Shown: one piece after another, positions 58,957 through 64,000 of the stretch
Numbering within the stretch: position 1 is the first letter of the stretch
Layout of the letters: each line of letters begins with the position of its first letter
Assembly: GCF_013409045.1 (NCBI RefSeq)
Contig: NZ_JACCBT010000001.1
Location: forward strand, 8,658,669-8,722,668
DNA length: 64,000 nt
Direction of reading: 5' to 3'
Origin: Actinomadura citrea
GTDB lineage: Bacteria > Actinomycetota > Actinomycetes > Streptosporangiales > Streptosporangiaceae
Notes under the pieces: generated by a model
The model's input: only the letters and a program-made list of their open reading frames with translations
What the model was told of the DNA's origin: nothing
Database searches by the model: none
Made by a program: the position numbers and the translations under genes

Positions 58957-59690
58957 GCCATGGGGCCGGTGCCGTGAGCGGGTCCGTCTCCGCCGCCGGG
59001 ACGCAGCGGGTCGCGGCCGTTCCAGGTGCCCTCGCTGCCGAACGGAACGAAGCGGGCGAAGAGCTCCTCGCTGTACCAGCCTTCGCGGCGGACCCGCCTG
59101 ACGACGTCGCGGTGGGCGCCTCCCTGGTAGGCGTAGCGGCGGACGGCCGCCTCGTCCCGCCACAGCGAGAACGTCGCCTGCCGGGCCAGCGGCCACTCCC
59201 CGACCCCGACCGAGGCGAGGCAGCCGTCCTGGCCGCACAGCAGGCGGTCCACGCCCGGTACGGAACGGTAGAACGCCACCAGCCGTCCCGGACGGATCGA
59301 CGCCCTGGTCAGCACGGCCACCGGTCCGTGCGGCGGAGGGTGGGCCGCCGCTCCGGCGAGCGGGTCGGCCCCTCCCCAGCCGCCCCGGGACGCCAGCGGC
59401 GCGAGCCGCACATGCCAGGACTCCTCGGCCTCGTCCCGCCACCGCACCGCGATCGGGGAACGCGTGAGAAAGCCCTCCAGCGCCGGTTCGCCTTCCCACA
59501 CCGCGAACAGGGCCCAGCGCCGCAGGTCGGCGCCGAGGCTCATGGAGCGGCCCCTCCCCGTCCCGAGCAGCCGCCAGAACCGCAGGCCGCCGGTGCCGCG
59601 CAGCACCGGACGGTCGAACGCCATGTGCCGCATGGCGTCCACTCCCGCGTACCTGATGAGGTGGAACGAGGCGATGATCTCCGTGCTCAT
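58950..59690 (-). CDS. crtA: Spheroidene monooxygenase-like CrtA
   Basis: 246 residues. CrtA-family sequence: Glu-Ile-Ile-Ala-Ser-Phe-His-Leu-Ile-Arg-Tyr, Arg-Trp-Ala-Leu-Phe-Ala-Val-Trp, Ala-Val-Leu-Thr-Arg-Ala-Ser-Ile-Arg-Pro and Ala-Thr-Phe-Ser-Leu-Trp-Arg. Family enzymes introduce 2-keto groups into acyclic carotenoids. It is leftward, opposed to plsX and plsY, with only about 13-25 bases to the plsY-like start, so the two promoters overlap the coding ends. Confidence 0.9.
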   Translation of the reverse strand: MSTEIIASFHLIRYAGVDAMRHMAFDRPVLRGTGGLRFWRLLGTGRGRSMSLGADLRRWALFAVWEGEPALEGFLTRSPIAVRWRDEAEESWHVRLAPLASRGGWGGADPLAGAAAHPPPHGPVAVLTRASIRPGRLVAFYRSVPGVDRLLCGQDGCLASVGVGEWPLARQATFSLWRDEAAVRRYAYQGGAHRDVVRRVRREGWYSEELFARFVPFGSEGTWNGRDPLRPGGGDGPAHGTGPMAH

Positions 59691-59714
59691 GCAGTGGTTC
59701 CCGTGGTCACAGCG

Positions 59715-60308
59715 GTGATTCCCGTGCTCGTGTCGGTCGTCGGCGGCTACCTGCTGGGCTCGGTGCCGGTCGCGGTGCTCGTCGGCCGCGCCCACGGCCT
59801 CGATCCCCGCGACGTCGGCGACCGCAACCCCGGCTTCTGGAACGTCATGGAGCAGCTCGGCCGGAAGGCCTCCGTGCCCGTCTTCGCCGGCGACATGCTC
59901 AAGGGGACGGCGGCCGGGCTGGTCGGCCTGCTGGTGAGCGGGGTCGAGACGGGCCGGTTCGGTTCGGTGGCCGGGGCGAGCGTCCTGCCGGTGTACGCGG
60001 CGGTCGGCGCGGCGATGGCCGGCCACGCCTGGCCGGTGTTCGCCGGGCGCCGGGGCGGGCGCTCGATCCTGACCTTCGCCGGCGGGTTCGCGGTGATCTG
60101 CCCGGCGGCGTTCGCGCTCGGCCTCGTCCTGCTCCTCGCGGGGACTCTCGTCTTCTCGTTCACGTGGGGCGCCCGCCTCTCGGTGTTCTCGCTGCCGGTG
60201 CTGCAGCTGTTCTTCGCCCCCGTCGAGCAGGTCGCCGGGACCGGGGCGCTGATGTGCCTCATCGGGCTGCGTTTCGGGCAGGCGGCGCTGGCGGGACGGC
60301 GGCCCTGA
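59715..60308 (+). CDS. Divergent PlsY-like acyltransferase
   Basis: About 197 residues and five membrane helices. PlsY motifs are recognisable but altered: Gly-Ser-Val-Pro-Val-Ala, Gly-Asp-Arg-Asn-Pro-Gly-Phe-Trp-Asn (versus GSGNxGATN) and Gly-His-Ala-Trp-Pro-Val-Phe-Ala-Gly-Arg-Arg-Gly-Gly-Arg (versus FKGGKG). The start is uncertain (GTG 59703, 59715 or 59724). PlsY moves acyl groups from acyl-phosphate to glycerol-3-phosphate. Altered motifs and company with plsX, crtA and a glycosyltransferase suggest a different acceptor, perhaps a carotenoid glycoside. Overlaps the GT gene tail to tail by 50 bp. Confidence 0.85.
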   Translation: MIPVLVSVVGGYLLGSVPVAVLVGRAHGLDPRDVGDRNPGFWNVMEQLGRKASVPVFAGDMLKGTAAGLVGLLVSGVETGRFGSVAGASVLPVYAAVGAAMAGHAWPVFAGRRGGRSILTFAGGFAVICPAAFALGLVLLLAGTLVFSFTWGARLSVFSLPVLQLFFAPVEQVAGTGALMCLIGLRFGQAALAGRRP

Positions 60309-61401
60309 CCACCGCCGGGCCGTAGTCCCGGCCGCGCCAGGTGCGCGTCGGCAGCAGCGCCGACCAGGTGAGCCGGATGGCCGCCGCCGCGTCCAGGAAC
60401 GGGGACGCCGCCAGGCCGGGGCCCGGACGCACGTAACTGCCGCGCAGGGCCGTCACGAGGAGGAGCCGCTGCGCCAGCAGGCCGAGGTCGAGCGGCGTCG
60501 GCCGTCCTACCGCGAGCCGCAGGACGGGGAGCGCGGCGGTCAGCCAGACCACCGCCAGATCGCCCGCCAGATGGGCGACGGGGGTGACGTCCCGCAGCGC
60601 GATGGACCGTCCCCATTCGCGCCACACGTCGGCGGCGGAGGTGTGCATGTCCACCTCCAGCAGCGGGCCCGCGTCCACGAACGCGACCCGCCAGCCGTCG
60701 CGGGCGAGGAGCCTCCCGAGCGCCACATCGTCGGTGAGATGGCGCCTGACTCGCGCGAACCCGTCGGCCTCGTCCATCCGCGCCTTGCGAAAGGCCATGC
60801 ACTGCCCCGTGACGAGCAACCGCCCCACCGATGCCCCCGGCCCGGTGGGCGCCGTCGTCGAGCCGATGGGCCCGAAGCGGTAGACGAGCGTGGCCAGCAG
60901 CGAGGCGTGCAGCGCCTGCTCCACCGCGTTGCCGCAGATGAAGCGGGGTCCCGCGCTCACCAGGTCATGGGCGTCCAGGAGCGCCGCCAGTTCCGCGCAG
61001 AGGCCCGCCTTGGGACGCATGTCGGCGTCCAGCAGGACCACGACCGGGCCGGTCGCGGCCTGCACGCCCTGGTGCAGGGCCCACTGCTTGCCGATCCACC
61101 CGTCCGGCAGCGGCGCGCCCGGGAGGACGGTGGCGCCCAGCCGCTCGGCCAGCCGCGCGGTGCCGTCGCGGGACTCGTCGTCCACGACGATGACCTCGTC
61201 CACGGCCGGGTCGGCGAGCAGCGGCGCCAGGCATCCTTCGAGGCGGGACTCCTCGTCGCGGGCGGGGACCACCACCGACACCCGCTCGGGCGGCGGTCCT
61301 GCCGTCCCCGGCCTCAGCGGCGCGGGACGGCGGCGCCCCCGGGCGAGCCGCGACGCGACGACCCCGGCGGCGGCCGCCTGGAGGACGGTCAGCGCCCTCA
61401 T
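60259..61401 (-). CDS. CrtQ-like family 2 glycosyltransferase
   Basis: 380 residues. GT-A motifs: Val-Ser-Val-Val-Val-Pro-Ala-Arg-Asp-Glu-Glu-Ser (about 40), Val-Asp-Asp-Glu-Ser-Arg-Asp (about 73), Leu-Leu-Asp-Ala-Asp-Met-Arg-Pro (DxD, about 122) and Gln-Cys-Met-Ala-Phe-Arg. There are N- and C-terminal hydrophobic helices, as in CrtQ. Probable sugar transfer onto a hydroxylated or carboxylated acyclic carotenoid. Preceded by a 17-bp tandem duplication that links it to the upstream desaturase gene. Confidence 0.9.
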   Translation of the reverse strand: MRALTVLQAAAAGVVASRLARGRRRPAPLRPGTAGPPPERVSVVVPARDEESRLEGCLAPLLADPAVDEVIVVDDESRDGTARLAERLGATVLPGAPLPDGWIGKQWALHQGVQAATGPVVVLLDADMRPKAGLCAELAALLDAHDLVSAGPRFICGNAVEQALHASLLATLVYRFGPIGSTTAPTGPGASVGRLLVTGQCMAFRKARMDEADGFARVRRHLTDDVALGRLLARDGWRVAFVDAGPLLEVDMHTSAADVWREWGRSIALRDVTPVAHLAGDLAVVWLTAALPVLRLAVGRPTPLDLGLLAQRLLLVTALRGSYVRPGPGLAASPFLDAAAAIRLTWSALLPTRTWRGRDYGPAVVRAAVPPAPPARNAAR

Positions 61402-61430
61402 CGTGGTTCCGGCCTCATCGTGGTTCCGGC
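61397..61430 (-). repeat. 17-bp tandem duplication at the GT start
   Basis: CTCATCGTGGTTCCGGC occurs twice in tandem (61397-61413 and 61414-61430). On the minus strand this yields, after the desaturase stop, a six-codon frame (Met-Arg-Pro-Glu-Pro-Arg) whose TGA overlaps the glycosyltransferase ATG. It looks like a recent slippage event at a former ATGA overlap. Confidence 0.8.
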
Positions 61431-61431
61431 C

Positions 61432-62901
61432 TCACTGTGTTTCCGTCCTTTCGAGGGGCGTGGTGCCGCGTGCGCCGCCGAAGTCCTGGTTCACGAGGGA
61501 GGCGACGATCCGGCCGCCCATCGCGACGAGCGGGAGGCCGCCGCCCGGATGCGCCGACCCGCCCACCAGGTAGAGGCCGCGCCGCGGCCCACGGTTGCCC
61601 GGCCGGCGGAACGGCGCGAAACGTCCCTGGTAGGCGGTTCCGTAGATGGCGCCGCCCCAGGCGCCGTACCGGTCGCGAAGGTCGGCGGGCGTGAACATGT
61701 CCACGAACCGGAGCCGGCCCGAGAGGTCGTGCCCGCGTTTCGCCAGCCCCTCCAGCACGAGGTCCCGGTACGACTCGCGGGACATCGGCCACCGGCCGGG
61801 ATCGCGCGCCGGGACGTTCACCAGCATCACCCAGTTCTCAGCCCCGCCCGGGGCCTGGGCCGGGTCGTCCACCGCCGAGCAGCCGATGTGGACGGTCGGG
61901 TCGTCCGGCGGCACCTTCCGGTGGAAGATGTCGTCGAACTCCTTCCGGTAGTCCGCCGAGAAGACGACGGAGTGGTGCGGCAGGTCCTCAGTACGGCCGT
62001 CCACCCCCGCGAGGAGCAGAAAAGCCGATGACGACAGGCCGAGTCCGGCGAGCCTGCGCAGTCGGCGCCGGTCGGGCAGCAGCCAGCCGTACAGCGCGGC
62101 GGCATCGGCGTTGACGATCACGGCGTCGGCGCTCACCCGCTCGCCCGACGCCAGCACCACGCCCGACACCGCCGAACGGCCGGCGACCACCTCCGCCACC
62201 TCGGTTCCCGTGTGCACCTCGACGCCCGCGTCGGTCAGGAGCCGGGCGAGGGCGTCGGCGATCCGGGGCAGGCCGCCCGCGACGTACCAGCCGCCGAACC
62301 CGTGCTCGATGGCCGGGACGCAGCCGAGGGCGGCCGGCGCCCGGTACGGGCTCGACCCCGCGTACGTCGCGTACCGGCCGACGTACTGGTGCATCCGCGG
62401 GTCGTCGAAGAAGCGCCGCGCCAGGCCGTCCAGCGTCCGGCCCGGCGCGACCGAGAACAGGTCGCCGATCCGGGGTTTCTCGGGGGGACGGCCCAGCGGC
62501 CCGGCGAAGAACGTCCGCTCCGAGGCCGCGTAGCACTCCTCCGCCCAGCCGTAGAAGGACCGCCAGGCCGGGCCCTGGCCGGGGCTCAGGCGGTCGACCT
62601 CCTGCTCCATCCGGTCGGGGCCGCGGAACGCGCGCAGCCGCGACCCGTCGGCGAAGTGGTACCGGCACAGCTCGTCCAGTTCCACCAGCGGGACGTCCAC
62701 TCCGAGTTCCCGGAACAGTCGCGGCATGGTCAGCAGGGACGGGCCGAGCGAGAACGTGAACCCGTCCCGCTCGTACTCCGCCAGCTTCCCGCCGAGCCGG
62801 TCCAGCCGCTCGTAGAGCCGGACCTCGTGGCCGCCGCGCGCCAGCCGCAGCGCGGCGGTCATCCCGCCGACCCCGCCGCCGACCACGGTCACTTCCGCCA
62901 T
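61432..62901 (-). CDS. CrtI-family carotenoid desaturase/oxygenase (second copy)
   Basis: 489 residues. FAD motif Val-Val-Gly-Gly-Gly-Val-Gly-Gly-Met-Thr-Ala, Phe-Ser-Leu-Gly-Pro-Ser-Leu-Leu-Thr-Met and the C-terminal signature Gly-Leu-Tyr-Leu-Val-Gly-Gly-Ser-Ala-His-Pro-Gly-Gly-Gly-Leu-Pro. The His-Pro-Gly-Gly-Gly variant is typical of CrtD/CrtP/CrtO-like members rather than phytoene desaturases. With CruF and CrtA it most plausibly does 3,4-desaturation (CrtD). It overlaps the cruF-like gene by 13 bp. Confidence 0.88.
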   Translation of the reverse strand: MAEVTVVGGGVGGMTAALRLARGGHEVRLYERLDRLGGKLAEYERDGFTFSLGPSLLTMPRLFRELGVDVPLVELDELCRYHFADGSRLRAFRGPDRMEQEVDRLSPGQGPAWRSFYGWAEECYAASERTFFAGPLGRPPEKPRIGDLFSVAPGRTLDGLARRFFDDPRMHQYVGRYATYAGSSPYRAPAALGCVPAIEHGFGGWYVAGGLPRIADALARLLTDAGVEVHTGTEVAEVVAGRSAVSGVVLASGERVSADAVIVNADAAALYGWLLPDRRRLRRLAGLGLSSSAFLLLAGVDGRTEDLPHHSVVFSADYRKEFDDIFHRKVPPDDPTVHIGCSAVDDPAQAPGGAENWVMLVNVPARDPGRWPMSRESYRDLVLEGLAKRGHDLSGRLRFVDMFTPADLRDRYGAWGGAIYGTAYQGRFAPFRRPGNRGPRRGLYLVGGSAHPGGGLPLVAMGGRIVASLVNQDFGGARGTTPLERTETQ

Positions 62902-63782
62902 GCGCGCCTCCAAGCCGGGACTGCGAACGCCCCCATCGCCACCCCTCCCGCCGCCGCGACCAGCGGGTCTCCCGGCTCGAACACCGCCGCGAAGGCCAGC
63001 GTCTCCATGGCCGCCATCACCGAGTAGAGCGTGACGAGCCCCCGGGACGGGCCGGATTCCGAGGACGGGCCATGCCGCCACGACTGGCCGTGCCTCCAGG
63101 ACCGGCCCTGCCGCCACGATGGGCTCCGACTCCAGGACGGGCCGTTCCTCCAGGATCGAACGGCGGCGTCCTCCCGTCCCACGATCAGATCGATCGCCAT
63201 CATGACCAGGACGGACACCACCAGCCATCCGGCGAAGTTGCTGAGCGGCACGCCGCGGTAGGGGCCGTCGTCCGCCCACGTCCACAGGCCGAGCCGCAGC
63301 ATCTGCGGGTCCAGGAACAGGTCCCATGCCGTCAGCGCCGCGGCCCCCGCCGCCCACCGCGCGACCCGGTTCTCCGGCGCGACCGCGGTCGCGACGGCGT
63401 GCGCGGCCAGCCCCATGCCGCCCCACGCCGCCGCCACGATGACCGGCACGCCGCCGGCCTGGGGCCGCAGCACCGAGGTGTAGGAGTACTCCCCGAACGG
63501 CAGGCCCGTGCGGATGCCGATCCATTCGGCCGCGTACCCGATGGCCACGGTCGCGGCGAAGGCCCCGGCCGCGCGGCCGGGGCCCCGCCGGTCGGCGAGG
63601 AACGCCACGGCGCTCGCCGCCAGCAGCACCACGACCACGCTGGTCAGCCGGATCGGCTCAGGTCTCAGCCCGGACGCGACCTGGGCCACCACCATCGCGG
63701 CCAGCAGCCCGGCGCCGAGCAGTCCGAGAGGTCGCGACGCCGGCGCGTCCCAGCCGAGCCGCATTCTGCGCACAAAGCCCAC
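62889..63782 (-). CDS. CruF-like carotenoid hydratase (DUF422)
   Basis: 297 residues, about 8 membrane helices. DUF422/CruF landmarks: Trp-Ile-Gly-Ile-Arg-Thr-Gly-Leu-Pro-Phe-Gly-Glu-Tyr-Ser-Tyr, Trp-Asp-Leu-Phe-Leu-Asp-Pro-Gln-Met and Val-Pro-Leu-Ser-Asn-Phe. The family adds water across the terminal double bond of lycopene-type carotenoids. Residues 210-248 are an inserted Ser-Trp-Arg-His-Gly repeat loop not expected in the family. The start may be GTG 63782 or ATG 63764. Confidence 0.88.
   Translation of the reverse strand: MGFVRRMRLGWDAPASRPLGLLGAGLLAAMVVAQVASGLRPEPIRLTSVVVVLLAASAVAFLADRRGPGRAAGAFAATVAIGYAAEWIGIRTGLPFGEYSYTSVLRPQAGGVPVIVAAAWGGMGLAAHAVATAVAPENRVARWAAGAAALTAWDLFLDPQMLRLGLWTWADDGPYRGVPLSNFAGWLVVSVLVMMAIDLIVGREDAAVRSWRNGPSWSRSPSWRQGRSWRHGQSWRHGPSSESGPSRGLVTLYSVMAAMETLAFAAVFEPGDPLVAAAGGVAMGAFAVPAWRRAWRK
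63039..63155 (-). repeat. Ser-Trp-Arg repeat insertion in the cruF-like gene
   Basis: About five in-frame units of (Gly/Pro)-(Ser)-Trp-Arg-(His/Gln/Asn)-Gly, DNA period about 24 bp with alternating 12-base halves. Located in a predicted loop between membrane helices (residues 210-248). Confidence 0.85.
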
Positions 63783-63825
63783 ACGATCACTTCGTACCGA
63801 GGCGCCCAGCCGGATGCATCGACCC

Positions 63826-64000
63826 TCAGGACGCGGCCCGGCCGCGCGGCAGCAGCAGGCCCACCACGGCGATGATCAGGCCCAGACCGGCCGCCATGAG
63901 GAAGACCCGGTCGTAACCGGCGGCGAGCGCGGCGGTCGTGGCCGGCCCGCCGGGCGCCGCCTGCGTCCGCGCGGTGGCCACCGTCGCGAGCACCGCCAGG
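63826..64000 (-). CDS. Membrane transporter, C-terminal end (probable MFS)
   Basis: 57 codons to TGA at 63828-63826, continuing beyond the window. Sequence: Ala-Gly-Tyr-Asp-Arg-Val-Phe-Leu-Met-Ala-Ala-Gly-Leu-Gly-Leu-Ile-Ile-Ala-Val-Val-Gly-Leu-Leu-Leu-Pro-Arg, the usual last helix of EmrB/QacA-type MFS exporters. Could be a pump for the pigment locus or an unrelated neighbour. Confidence 0.75.
   Translation of the reverse strand, partial: LAVLATVATARTQAAPGGPATTAALAAGYDRVFLMAAGLGLIIAVVGLLLPRGRAAS

Noticed and set aside
1..64000. CRISPR arrays, insertion sequences, tRNA or rRNA genes
   Set aside because: No regularly spaced repeats, transposase-like proteins, or tRNA cloverleaf sequences were seen when reading both strands.

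Overview
The window is very GC-rich actinobacterial DNA: strong third-position GC, many GTG starts, ATGA stop/start overlaps, XRE/DUF397 pairs, PucR paralogues, DUF1918 and Rv2629-like genes. The gene mix fits a Thermomonosporaceae/Actinomadura-like filamentous actinomycete. That placement is inference, because no rRNA or tRNA is present to fix it.

Layout. 1-6261: right part of a cinnamycin/duramycin-type class II lanthipeptide cluster, with a precursor cut by the window edge (complete 19-residue core), a LanM synthetase, a CinX-like hydroxylase carrying an extra N-terminal Nif11-like segment, and an exporter in which ATPase and permease are one polypeptide. 6300-13795: regulators and housekeeping-type genes (MerR, STAS, GAF, a cold-shock protein with a terminator-like leader, a DEAD-box helicase, a Tat-exported propeller). 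13994-17885: a compact three-gene operon (NUDIX-winged-helix regulator, nucleoside phosphorylase-like protein, four-helix membrane protein). Its last two proteins share the same RHIM/BASS-like amyloid-type motif; this is the best candidate for an undescribed immune or conflict signalling system. 17978-35487: accessory and metabolic genes, including a decayed XRE regulator, a SnoaL remnant, two transporter/SDR regions with their regulators, a TetR gene with two matching operators, secreted beta-propeller and surface-type proteins, and tandem PucR regulators.

35557-43209: a stress/dormancy island. An eRF1-like Rv2629-type factor, a DUF2267 protein, a phosphoribosyltransferase-hydrolase fusion (Rv0571c-like), a second PRPP synthetase, a DUF1918 protein (Rv0569-like) and a long hibernation factor are interleaved with three DosR-like boxes built on GGACCTTCGTCCC. 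43611-49569: a secreted propeller, an 11-fold His-Ala-Glu repeat protein, a SpoT-like HD protein and an MFS exporter.

49667-63782: a light-responsive carotenoid locus. It contains an ECF sigma factor (LitS-like) coupled to a DUF523/DUF1722 protein, a LitR-type MerR-B12 regulator with tandem 17-bp repeats upstream, a DNA photolyase, crtI, crtB, crtA, a second CrtI-family enzyme, a CrtQ-like glycosyltransferase and a CruF-like hydratase. Divergent PlsX and PlsY paralogues are embedded in it and suggest acyl-phosphate-dependent acylation of the carotenoid or its glycoside. No GGPP synthase is visible, so it must lie elsewhere. The window ends inside a transporter gene.
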